A stretch of 6,193 nucleotides of DNA from GCA-2731375 sp047518225 (GCA_047518225.1 JAKZRK010000091.1:1-6193), one strand, 5' to 3'; positions 1-5,869 are shown, counted from the first letter of the stretch. The notes: a model not told the origin generated them from the letters alone. A program made the numbers and translations.

Positions 1-60
1 CGATGTGGGACATCGTCCAAGAACCGTAACGCCGCCACGGGGCCTTGGTGAGCGGCCTTC

Positions 61-159
61 GGTGGCGACCCTAAGCCATTCGGATGCGTTGCGCCGCTTG
101 CCCGATATACCATATCGCGCTGCGCAACGCGCCTACCCGAAGGGCTTATGGACGCCACC
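61..159. repeat. Large imperfect palindrome downstream of the dehydrogenase gene
   Basis: The left arm (61-108) and right arm (112-159) are reverse complements over about 38 paired positions around a 3-nt centre at 109-111. Matched blocks are 61-67 with 153-159, 69-70 with 150-151, 72-77 with 143-148, 79-83 with 137-141, 86-94 (GCGTTGCGC) with 122-130, 96-97 with 119-120, and 103-108 (CGATAT) with 112-117. Single mismatches and two small bulges interrupt them. It begins 29 nt past the stop of the minus-strand dehydrogenase gene. No run of T follows either arm, so it is not a standard intrinsic terminator, although a transcript could fold into a long hairpin that stabilises the 3' end. It could also be a dispersed palindromic element. 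The structure is seen directly; the role is unknown. Confidence 0.7.
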
Positions 160-172
160 AAATAGGTCAGAA

Positions 173-189
173 TAGCCCGGAACCGCTCT
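173..189 (-). repeat. 17-bp motif, left copy, at the dehydrogenase stop codon
   Basis: Read on the minus strand this is AGAGCGGTTCCGGGCTA. It begins within the TAG stop of the dehydrogenase gene and runs downstream. The same 17 bases occur exactly on the plus strand at 5853-5869, just after dctM, with a near-copy at 5837-5851. The two exact copies therefore lie in opposite orientation at the outer ends of the gene block. The motif contains a small dyad, CGG-TT-CCG. Its function is unknown. Confidence 0.75.
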
Positions 190-1240
190 AATTGACCAGC
201 ACGTAGCGCCCGACGGCCTTGCCGTCGCGCAGATCGGCAATGGCCTGGCCCGCTTCGCGCAGCGGCCGTGGCGTGGTCGGCACCGCTTTCACCTTGCCCG
301 CCTTTACCAGTTCCATCAACTCGTGCATCTCCGCCAGGTTGCCCACATAGCTGCCGATCAGACGCATCATCTTCAGGGGCAGACTGGCCATGGGCAGGGG
401 CAACGCGCCGCCGAACAGGCCGACGACAATAACCGTGCCGCCACGGGCCAGGGCCTGCATGGCAAAGCCGGAGGTAGCCGGCGCGCCGACGAAATCGATG
501 GCCGCCTCGACACCGCCGCCGGTGCTCTCCAACAACGTGGCGACCACCGCGGCATCGCCGTTATCGATGACAATATCGGCGCCGGCGGCAAGGGCCGCGG
601 CGCGCTTGGCCGGGTCTATGTCGGCGACGATCAATTTAGCGTTGACCACGGCCTTGGCCATGCCGATGCCGGCCAGGCCGACACCACCCGCCCCGATGAT
701 CAACAGGTGTTCATGATCCTTCAGGAAATTGACTTTCTTCAAGGCGCTGTAGGCGGTCACGCCCGAGCAAGCGCAGGTCGCGGCATGGGGTTCATCGGTC
801 CCTTCGAACGGCACCAAATATTTCGCATGCGGGGCGATGCAATATTCCGCATAACCGCCGGCATAGCGGGTGCCCACGGTTCTGGGCGCCAGACAGAGTA
901 ATTCCTCGCCCCGTTTACAAACATCGCATTCGCCACAGCCGATCCAGGGAAAGACAATGCGGCGGTCGCCGACCGCGACGCCGGCGGCATCGGGGCCCAG
1001 GGCGGCAACCTCGCCCAACACTTCATGGCCCATGGTGAAGGGCAGTTTCATGCCGCGCTCTTCCAGGCTCAGTTTGTTGTCGCCCCCCATGTCGAAATAG
1101 CCGTCCCAGATGTGAATATCGCTGTGACAGATGCCCGACGCCGTGACCCGGATCAAAATTTCGGTCCCTACCGGTTCCGGCCTGGGCACTTCACGCTCTT
1201 CCAGCGGTTCGCCCCATTTCACGATCTGATATGCCCGCAT
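188..1240 (-). CDS. Zinc-dependent medium-chain alcohol dehydrogenase (NAD-type)
   Basis: A complete 350-residue cytoplasmic enzyme of the medium-chain dehydrogenase/reductase superfamily, expected to oxidise an alcohol to an aldehyde or ketone. The catalytic zinc ligands are visible as C38 (in GICHSD), H72 with E73 (GHE) and C158 (in CSGVT). The structural zinc site is C102, C105, C108 and C116. The Rossmann motif GAGGVG lies at 183-188, and an acidic residue after strand two (D207, in VADID) favours NAD over NADP. Length is normal for the family. The gap between C38 and H72 is 34 residues, longer than in horse or yeast enzymes (21-23), so a loop near the active site is extended. The start is supported by GGGAGA seven bases upstream. 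It lies 84 bp downstream of the CoA-transferase gene on the same strand and is probably co-transcribed. Family is confident; substrate is not determinable. Confidence 0.95.
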   Translation of the reverse strand: MRAYQIVKWGEPLEEREVPRPEPVGTEILIRVTASGICHSDIHIWDGYFDMGGDNKLSLEERGMKLPFTMGHEVLGEVAALGPDAAGVAVGDRRIVFPWIGCGECDVCKRGEELLCLAPRTVGTRYAGGYAEYCIAPHAKYLVPFEGTDEPHAATCACSGVTAYSALKKVNFLKDHEHLLIIGAGGVGLAGIGMAKAVVNAKLIVADIDPAKRAAALAAGADIVIDNGDAAVVATLLESTGGGVEAAIDFVGAPATSGFAMQALARGGTVIVVGLFGGALPLPMASLPLKMMRLIGSYVGNLAEMHELMELVKAGKVKAVPTTPRPLREAGQAIADLRDGKAVGRYVLVN

Positions 1241-1247
1241 TTCCCAA

Positions 1248-1253
1248 TCTCCC
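1248..1253 (-). promoter_or_regulatory. Ribosome-binding site of the dehydrogenase gene
   Basis: The minus strand reads GGGAGA, seven bases before the ATG at 1240. This purine-rich Shine-Dalgarno match supports the chosen start. Confidence 0.65.
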
Positions 1254-1254
1254 A

Positions 1255-1269
1255 GATATTTTTCATATC
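1255..1269. promoter_or_regulatory. AT-rich dyad upstream of the dehydrogenase gene
   Basis: The plus strand reads GATAT-TTTTC-ATATC, a perfect 5-bp inverted repeat with a 5-base spacer, immediately upstream of the dehydrogenase ribosome-binding site. It could be a regulator-binding site or part of a secondary promoter; on the minus strand it includes TATGAA, a 4/6 match to a -10 box. The symmetry is seen directly, the function is inferred and weak. Confidence 0.3.
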
Positions 1270-1272
1270 AAA

Positions 1273-1306
1273 GCTGCCGCCAACCTATGGCAGCCGCCCC
1301 ATGGGG
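1273..1306 (-). other. Intercistronic dyads between CoA-transferase and dehydrogenase genes
   Basis: Two symmetrical segments occupy the 84-bp gap. One is a 6-bp inverted repeat, GCTGCC (1273-1278) with GGCAGC (1289-1294), around a 10-base loop. The other is the perfect palindrome CCCCATGGGG (1297-1306). On the minus strand the hairpin is followed by only three T residues, so it is at best a leaky terminator or an mRNA-processing structure. A transcript from the CoA-transferase promoter probably reads through into the dehydrogenase gene. Confidence 0.3.
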
Positions 1307-1324
1307 TCCAGAGCACATTTCAGC

Positions 1325-2539
1325 CTATGCCGGCGGCTTGGCCCGCTCGGTAAAGGCGACCCCGTCGGCGATCAGATCATCCACCTGGCCCCGGTCGTAG
1401 CCAAGGCCGGCCAGGACGTCGCGGGTCGCACTGCCATAGTGCGGCGGCGCACTGCGGACCGCGCCGGGGGTACGGCCCATCTTAATTGGAATGCCGGTGC
1501 CGCGATAACCATCCATCTCGACCACCATCTCGCGATGCCGGGTATGGGAATGTTCGGCCACTTCGGGGATCGTCAGCACCGCGCCCGCCGGGACGCCCTT
1601 GGCCAGCAGGGTTGAGGAGACCGCCTCCGCCGTATGGCCGGCCAAGGCCCCGATGATCAGCGCGTTCAAGGCGCCGCGATGCTCCACGCGATCGGAATTG
1701 TGCAGAAAGCGCGGATCGGAGGCCCATTCCGGCTGGCCCAGGACTTCCGCCAGCAAACGGAATTGACGGTCGTTGCCGACGGCCAGGAACAGCAGCCCCT
1801 GTTTGGTCTGATATTGTTCATAGGGCGAAATATTGGGGTGAAAATTACCGGTCAGGACAGGCGTCTTTCCGGACATGAAATAGTTCGCCGCCTGGGGATG
1901 CAACAGCGCCACGCCGGTATCGAACAGCGAGGCATCGACGCGCTGACCCAGCCCGGAGCGCCGGCGCTCCTCGGCCGCCATCAATATGCCGATAGACGCA
2001 TACAGCCCGGTCGCCAGATCTATGATCGGCACGCCGATGCGGGTAGGCCCGGTCTCGGGCGCGCCGTTGACGGAAATCTGCCCCGACAACGCCTGGGCCA
2101 CGGCGTCATAACCGGGAAAGCCGCCGAACGGGCCGTCGGCGCCAAAGCCGGTGATCGAACAATAGATCAACGAGGGGAAGCGTTTCGCCAGAACCTCTTC
2201 ATAGCCGATGCCCCATTTCTCCAGGCTGCCGGACTTGAAATTACCAATCATCACGTCCGCCCCCACCAGCAACTGGAACAGCACCTCTTGCCCCCGTTCC
2301 GTGCGCAGGTCCAGGCCGATGGAGCGTTTGTTGCGGTTGACGCCAGAGAAATAGGCCGACAGGCCGTCCTTGAATGGCGGCCCCCAATCGCGCACTTCAT
2401 CGCCCTGGGGCGGCTCCACCTTGATAACCTCGGCGCCATGGTCCGACAGCAACTGGGTGCAAAACGGCCCTCCCAGCACACGGGTCAAATCGATCACACG
2501 AAATCCGGCAAGGGCGCCGCCTGTTTTTGAATTTGTCAT
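1325..2539 (-). CDS. Class III CoA-transferase, CaiB/BaiF family
   Basis: A complete 404-residue protein of the formyl-CoA transferase/CaiB/BaiF family. These cytoplasmic enzymes move CoA between a donor acyl-CoA and a carboxylate through an aspartyl-CoA intermediate; some relatives are acyl-CoA racemases. The N-terminal Rossmann half opens with GFRVIDLTRVLGGPF (12-26) and continues with GAEVIKVEPPQGDEVR (35-50) and the family segment NRNKRSIGLDL (68-78). D174, in VPIIDLATG, aligns with the catalytic Asp (D169 of formyl-CoA transferase), so the protein looks active as a transferase. PGYDAVAQALSG (142-153) and ITGFGADGPF (129-138) are further hallmarks. Length is typical. The ATG is preceded at seven bases by GGACGGA. 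It is first in a minus-strand unit with the dehydrogenase and diverges from the TRAP operon, which suggests it activates an imported acid or its product. Acceptor and donor are unknown. Confidence 0.95.
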   Translation of the reverse strand: MTNSKTGGALAGFRVIDLTRVLGGPFCTQLLSDHGAEVIKVEPPQGDEVRDWGPPFKDGLSAYFSGVNRNKRSIGLDLRTERGQEVLFQLLVGADVMIGNFKSGSLEKWGIGYEEVLAKRFPSLIYCSITGFGADGPFGGFPGYDAVAQALSGQISVNGAPETGPTRIGVPIIDLATGLYASIGILMAAEERRRSGLGQRVDASLFDTGVALLHPQAANYFMSGKTPVLTGNFHPNISPYEQYQTKQGLLFLAVGNDRQFRLLAEVLGQPEWASDPRFLHNSDRVEHRGALNALIIGALAGHTAEAVSSTLLAKGVPAGAVLTIPEVAEHSHTRHREMVVEMDGYRGTGIPIKMGRTPGAVRSAPPHYGSATRDVLAGLGYDRGQVDDLIADGVAFTERAKPPA

Positions 2540-2574
2540 GGGAAAATCCGTCCAGAGAAAGCATTGGCGGCGAT

Positions 2575-2602
2575 CTTATACCAACGAACGCTGATTTCTC
2601 AC
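2575..2602 (-). promoter_or_regulatory. Candidate promoter of the CoA-transferase/dehydrogenase unit
   Basis: On the minus strand, GTGAGA (2602-2597, 4/6 to TTGACA) is separated by 16 bases from TATAAG (2580-2575, 5/6 to TATAAT). Transcription would begin roughly 30 bases before the ATG at 2539, leaving room for the ribosome-binding site GGACGGA (2553-2547). This is a sequence match only. Confidence 0.4.
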
Positions 2603-2745
2603 AGATCCAGTTGGCCGATGACGGTCGGGACCGCGCGGACGACGGGGTCAACAGCTCCCTCGATCCGGATGGCCGTGGCAATTCGTGGCGCGCCATGGTC
2701 CTGGCTTTGGCTGATATTGTGGAGAGAACAAATCACGGGCAGCGC

Positions 2746-2795
2746 CTTTGCTTTGACCACCCCGAGCACCTGTGCTAAGAGAAAACAAAGCAAAG
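2746..2795. repeat. Nested inverted repeats in the dctP leader/promoter region
   Basis: The outer arms CTTTGCTTTG (2746-2755) and CAAAGCAAAG (2786-2795) are perfect 10-bp reverse complements 30 bases apart. Inside lies a second perfect dyad, AGCAC-CT-GTGCT (2765-2776). The right outer arm continues into a direct repeat, AAAGTTC twice, at 2792-2805. The symmetry is direct observation. Its location over the putative dctP promoter suggests regulator binding or an RNA hairpin. Confidence 0.55.
2753..2781 (+). promoter_or_regulatory. Candidate dctPQM promoter with operator-like dyad in its spacer
   Basis: TTGACC (2753-2758, 5/6 to the -35 consensus) is followed after 17 bases by TAAGAG (2776-2781, 3/6), which is preceded by TG one base upstream as in extended -10 promoters. 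The dyad AGCAC-CT-GTGCT (2765-2776) fills the spacer, a classic repressor-operator position. The GntR/FCD protein at the right end of the window is a candidate ligand-responsive binder, but the dyad does not match the TGGTnnnACCA form of FadR-type sites. The weak -10 keeps confidence modest. Confidence 0.35.
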
Positions 2796-2813
2796 TTCAA
2801 AGTTCATCCTAAC

Positions 2814-2820
2814 AGGGGAG
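2814..2820 (+). promoter_or_regulatory. Ribosome-binding site fixing the GTG start of dctP
   Basis: AGGGGAG ends nine bases before the GTG at 2830. An in-frame TAA (2827-2829) directly precedes that GTG, and the next in-frame ATG is codon 55, past the signal peptide. GTG is therefore the only sensible start. Confidence 0.8.
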
Positions 2821-2829
2821 TATCGTTAA

Positions 2830-3867
2830 GTGGCTAAATCCATTTTTAAATCAACAGCAACCGTGGCGGCCGCCGCGTTTGTCGCACTGAGCCTCGGTAC
2901 CGTGTCCACGGCCCAGGCTGAAAAATCCGTTTGGAATTTCAATATCTGGGGTGGCAAGCGCGCCTTTACCGCCGGTATCGAATCCTTGAAAATGGATTTG
3001 GAGAAAGCCGGCGGCGCTGATTTCGAACTGAAGATCAACTATGGCGATGCCCTTGGCCCGCGCCGGCAAAACCCGGAAAACATCCGTGTTGGCGCCTTTG
3101 AAGCCGGGCAGATCTGTGTTGGCTACTATCCGGGCAAATTGCCGTTGCTGTCCGTGATGGAATTGCCTTTCCTGCTGCCCCGCGATTTGCAGCGACGGGC
3201 CAACGTGGAAATGGAAGTGTTGAAGCATCCGGCCATCATTGAAGAAATGGCCAAGCGTTGGAACATGAGATTCTTTGGCCCGGCCTTCCTGCCGGCCTAT
3301 GAATTCATGGGTAACAAGCGGATCGAGACCACGGCCGATATGAAGGGCGTGAAGATGCGCATTTCCGGCCTGAACGCCAAGGCATTGCAGGTCTTCGGCG
3401 CCGTACCCACCATGGTGACGGCACCGGACGGCTACAATGCCCTGGACCGCGGTACCATCGACAGCTTCGGCTTTCCCTACAGTTACGCCTTCGGCGCTTA
3501 CAAGCTGTATGAGGTTTCCAAGTACGTGACCGAAGGCCTGGGCATGAGCGGCTTCATGTGCCTGCAAACGGTTAACATCGACGCCTGGAACGCGACGCCA
3601 AAGTCGGTACAGAACGCCATGCCCGCCGCCCAATTGAACGCCATCAAGATTATGATCGACGCTTACGTCACGGCGGACAAGAAATGGATCCCGCTGTTCC
3701 ATAAGAGGTTGGAAGTGGTGCAGGTGGACCCGTCGGTTCGGGCGGAACTGGCCGCCGGCGCCGGCAAGATCTACACGGAGTGGGCCAAGGAACAGGATGG
3801 CAAAGGCCGTCCCGGCACCGAAATGTTGAATTACGTAAAATCCGTCGTCGCCAAGTATGCGAAGTAG
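2830..3867 (+). CDS. dctP: TRAP transporter periplasmic substrate-binding protein, DctP family
   Basis: A complete 345-residue periplasmic binding protein that captures an organic anion and delivers it to the DctQM membrane complex. The N-terminus is a Sec signal peptide: basic start with K3 and K7, hydrophobic core about 9-24, and likely cleavage after AQA at residue 30. The mature chain has the DctP fold signatures: ENIRVGAFEAG (83-93), the segment MKGVKMRISG (171-180) whose R177 corresponds to the conserved carboxylate-binding arginine of the family, and ALDRGTIDSFGFP (204-216). Most DctP proteins bind carboxylates through that arginine, so the ligand is probably an acid; which one cannot be told. 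The GTG start is fixed by a stop codon directly upstream and a good ribosome-binding site. It is the first gene of a three-gene transporter operon, 27 bp before dctQ. Confidence 0.95.
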   Translation: MAKSIFKSTATVAAAAFVALSLGTVSTAQAEKSVWNFNIWGGKRAFTAGIESLKMDLEKAGGADFELKINYGDALGPRRQNPENIRVGAFEAGQICVGYYPGKLPLLSVMELPFLLPRDLQRRANVEMEVLKHPAIIEEMAKRWNMRFFGPAFLPAYEFMGNKRIETTADMKGVKMRISGLNAKALQVFGAVPTMVTAPDGYNALDRGTIDSFGFPYSYAFGAYKLYEVSKYVTEGLGMSGFMCLQTVNIDAWNATPKSVQNAMPAAQLNAIKIMIDAYVTADKKWIPLFHKRLEVVQVDPSVRAELAAGAGKIYTEWAKEQDGKGRPGTEMLNYVKSVVAKYAK

Positions 3868-3894
3868 GGCCTGCTCGGCTCAACGGTTAGCGTA

Positions 3895-4488
3895 ATGGCG
3901 GAACTTCTTTATGTTATCGTTACCGCCCTGGTCGTGTTCGGCGCATTGGCGCTGATCACGGCCAGGGCGGAATTTTTTATGCGCTTTATCGAGGATATAC
4001 TGACCTATTGTTCGGTCGTATTGATCCTCTGCGTCATGCTCTGGGTGGTGGCCGAAGTGATTGGCCGTTACGTTTTCAATTCGCCCCTGCCAGGACATTT
4101 GGAAGGCGCGGAATTATTGTTGCCCATGATCGTGTTTTTCGGCGTTTCGTACGTTCAGGCACGGGATGGACATGTGGGCATGACCTTCGTGGTCGAGGCA
4201 TTGCCGAAAAACGTCCGCCGCGTCACGGATATAATTACGCTGATTGTGTCTGCCCTGACCTGTGCGGCCCTGGCCTATTTCAGTTCCAAGAATGCCTGGT
4301 TGGCCTGGATTTACGAAGACGTCACCATGTCGCCGCCCTATTGGCCGGTATGGCCGTCGGCGGCGGTAATTCCCCTGGGTTATGGCATGCTTGCGGTACG
4401 CATGATTTTGCAAATTCTGCAAAAAATCATGCCACGCCGTTTCCCGGCACCCATTGTTGAACATTCCGATTTGCACGTCACCGAATAG
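3895..4488 (+). CDS. dctQ: TRAP transporter small permease subunit, DctQ family
   Basis: The small inner-membrane subunit that pairs with DctM. As drawn it has 197 residues. The four usual DctQ helices lie at about 37-56, 71-89, 108-128 and 152-175, and family features are visible: EVIGRYVF (54-61) after helix one and GHLEGAELLLP (67-77) leading into helix two. An additional hydrophobic stretch at 4-23 precedes the normal start of the family. This ATG lacks a clear Shine-Dalgarno sequence. An internal ATG (codon 29, position 3979) has GGCGGA about seven bases upstream and would give a 169-residue protein of typical DctQ length. The extra segment still reads as coding and hydrophobic, so either an extended five-helix form or the shorter one is possible. 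It sits between dctP and dctM. Family call is firm; the start is uncertain. Confidence 0.9.
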   Translation: MAELLYVIVTALVVFGALALITARAEFFMRFIEDILTYCSVVLILCVMLWVVAEVIGRYVFNSPLPGHLEGAELLLPMIVFFGVSYVQARDGHVGMTFVVEALPKNVRRVTDIITLIVSALTCAALAYFSSKNAWLAWIYEDVTMSPPYWPVWPSAAVIPLGYGMLAVRMILQILQKIMPRRFPAPIVEHSDLHVTE

Positions 4489-4490
4489 CT

Positions 4491-4532
4491 GCCGTGCGAA
4501 TTTCGTGGGATATTAGGTAGGATAAGCACGGC
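4491..4532 (+). promoter_or_regulatory. Intercistronic stem enclosing the dctM ribosome-binding site
   Basis: GCCGTGC (4491-4497) and GCACGGC (4526-4532) are perfect 7-bp complements framing a 28-base loop. The loop contains AGGTAGGA (4515-4522), the best Shine-Dalgarno match for dctM, which lies 13 bases from the ATG at 4536. The right arm fills most of that interval, so folding would pull the site and the start closer together or block initiation. The pairing is seen; a role in setting DctM output relative to DctQ is inference. Confidence 0.4.
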
Positions 4533-4535
4533 GTC

Positions 4536-5834
4536 ATGGAACCGATCTCCCTTGGCTTATTAGCCCTTCTCGCTCTTACCGTGATGCTCATTTCGGGCAT
4601 CCGTATCGCGTTCGCCACGGCGATCACCGGTTTTGTCGGCTTGTGGATATTGCGTGGCTATGTCCCCGCCGCCTCCCTGGCGTCGACCATTCCCCAGGGC
4701 CACTTGTCGGCTTACACTCTTTTGGTGCTGCCCCTGTTTATCATGATGGGTTTCTTTGCCTTTTATGCGGGCATTACGCGGGATTTGTACTGGGCGGCGC
4801 GTCAATGGGTCGGCCATCTGCCGGGCGGTCTGGCCATTGCCACGATTTTTGGCTCCGCTGGTTTCGCCGCCGCATCGGGCGCCTCCACCGCCTCGGCCGC
4901 GGTAATGGGGCGGATTGCCCTGCCGGAATTGAAAAAATACGGCTATGACGACAAGGTCTCCACCGGCTGCGTCGCGGCCGGCGGCACATTGGCGACCATG
5001 ATCCCGCCGTCTGTGCTGATGGTGATCTATGGCTTTATCGCGGAAGAATCCATTGGCGCCCTGCTGTTGGCCGGCATCCTGCCCGGTTTGCTGGAAGCCT
5101 TCAGCTATTCCCTGATGCTGATTATCCGCTTTAAGGTCAATCCGGAATTGGGTCCGCCGATCAAAGGCATTACCTGGCCCGATCGCATTAAATCGATCAA
5201 GGGCGTCTGGGGCATGGTGGTCCTGGTCATCCTGGTCATGGGAACCATATATACAGGTATCGCGACCCCCACCGAGGCGGCGGCCGTGGGTGCCTTGGGC
5301 GCCTTGATGCTGGCCCTGCCGAGACTGAATTTCAAAAAATTCCGCGACGCCATGATGGAAACCACCCGCTCGACGGCAATGATCTTCGCCATCATCGCCG
5401 GCGTCCTGATTTTCGTGCATTTCCTGGGCTTCACCGGCATGCCGGCCGCGGTTTCGGAAAGCATCGTCACCTTGGACGCGCACCCAACTGTGATCCTGAT
5501 CGGGGTTCTCGCCCTCTATCTGGTCCTGGGCATGTTCCTGGACGGCATCGGCATGCTGCTGCTGACGGTGCCTATTATACTGCCGACCATCAAAGAGCTG
5601 GGTATCGACCCCATCGTCTTTGGCGTCCTGGTGGTACGGATGGTTGAAATTGGCCTGATTACGCCCCCGGTCGGCCTGAACGTCTATATCCTGAAGGGCG
5701 TGGCCCCGGGCGTGTCCATGGGCGATATGTTCAAGGGCTGTGGCTGGTTCGTCCTTGTCGACCTGATTAACGTGGCCATCCTGATCGCCTTCCCCTCGAT
5801 CATCCTGCTGATTCCGAATACGATGATAAATTAG
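4536..5834 (+). CDS. dctM: TRAP transporter large permease subunit, DctM family
   Basis: A complete 432-residue, highly hydrophobic inner-membrane protein with many predicted helices. It forms the ion-coupled transport channel of the TRAP system and works with DctQ and the periplasmic DctP. Signature motifs are intact: the first hairpin-loop region from GSAGFAAASGASTAS (106-120), then LPELKKYGYDD (129-139) and MIPPSVLMVIYG (155-166). The second repeat has TGIATPTEAAAVGA (240-253), LFLDGIGM-like MFLDGIGM (333-340) and LITPPVGLN (374-382). The repeated S/T-rich and PP-containing loops correspond to the sodium- and substrate-binding re-entrant hairpins known in structures of the family. Length is standard and no frame interruption is seen. 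It is the last gene of the dctPQM operon, 47 bp after dctQ, and converges on the regulator gene with 32 bp between their stop codons. Confidence 0.97.
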   Translation: MEPISLGLLALLALTVMLISGIRIAFATAITGFVGLWILRGYVPAASLASTIPQGHLSAYTLLVLPLFIMMGFFAFYAGITRDLYWAARQWVGHLPGGLAIATIFGSAGFAAASGASTASAAVMGRIALPELKKYGYDDKVSTGCVAAGGTLATMIPPSVLMVIYGFIAEESIGALLLAGILPGLLEAFSYSLMLIIRFKVNPELGPPIKGITWPDRIKSIKGVWGMVVLVILVMGTIYTGIATPTEAAAVGALGALMLALPRLNFKKFRDAMMETTRSTAMIFAIIAGVLIFVHFLGFTGMPAAVSESIVTLDAHPTVILIGVLALYLVLGMFLDGIGMLLLTVPIILPTIKELGIDPIVFGVLVVRMVEIGLITPPVGLNVYILKGVAPGVSMGDMFKGCGWFVLVDLINVAILIAFPSIILLIPNTMIN

Positions 5835-5836
5835 CG

Positions 5837-5869
5837 AGAGCCGTTCCGGGCAAGAGCGGTTCCGGGCTA
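5837..5869 (+). repeat. Tandem copies of the 17-bp motif between dctM and the regulator gene
   Basis: AGAGCCGTTCCGGGC (5837-5851) and AGAGCGGTTCCGGGC (5853-5867) are direct repeats with a 16-base period, matching at 14 of 15 positions. The second copy extends to the exact 17-mer found inverted at 173-189. The block fills the 32-bp gap between the converging genes, and its right end overlaps the TAG stop of the regulator gene (5867-5869). No stable hairpin plus T-run is evident, so I do not call it a terminator. Confidence 0.75.

Larger units (their letters stand above)
2540..2829. other. Divergent control region between CoA-transferase and TRAP operon
   Basis: A 290-bp gap between divergently transcribed genes. 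The CoA-transferase side has a candidate promoter at 2575-2602 and the dctP side one at 2753-2781. Between them, about 2600-2745 is GC-rich and lacks stops in several frames on both strands, but none of the short open frames has a convincing ribosome-binding site or a recognisable domain. A 12-bp dyad, CGGTC-GG-GACCG, sits at 2622-2633. The stretch may hold operator sites or a decayed sequence. I see no gene in it. Confidence 0.6.

Noticed and set aside
3..29. Possible last codons of a plus-strand gene entering from the left (ending WDIVQEP then TAA)
   Set aside because: Only nine codons are visible and other frames are equally possible, so it cannot be supported as a gene end, although a convergent neighbour would fit the palindrome lying at 61-159.
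2..175. Plus-strand frame open from the left edge to a TAG at 173-175
   Set aside because: It runs through the large palindrome, has Pro/Arg-rich composition without a recognisable motif, and is short enough to arise by chance at this GC content.
323..901. Plus-strand open frame (192 codons) opposite the dehydrogenase
   Set aside because: Entirely antisense to a gene with complete zinc and nucleotide-binding motifs; no independent support.
1634..2530. Long plus-strand open frame (298 codons) opposite the CoA-transferase
   Set aside because: It lies antisense to a gene with clear family motifs, its product is rich in Gln, His, Arg and Gly without domains, and it has no ribosome-binding site. 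It is a high-GC shadow frame.
2716..2735. TTGT-GGAGAGA-ACAA in the divergent region as a GntR/FadR operator
   Set aside because: The half-sites are only four bases and the spacer is seven bases, whereas FadR-type operators use a three-base spacer between half-sites.
2851..3702. Minus-strand open frame (283 codons) opposite dctP
   Set aside because: Antisense to a binding protein with intact signal peptide and motifs; composition looks like a shadow frame.
4560..5483. Long minus-strand open frame (307 codons) opposite dctM
   Set aside because: Low-complexity Gln/Gly/His/Arg composition is the expected antisense of a hydrophobic permease; no domain is recognisable.
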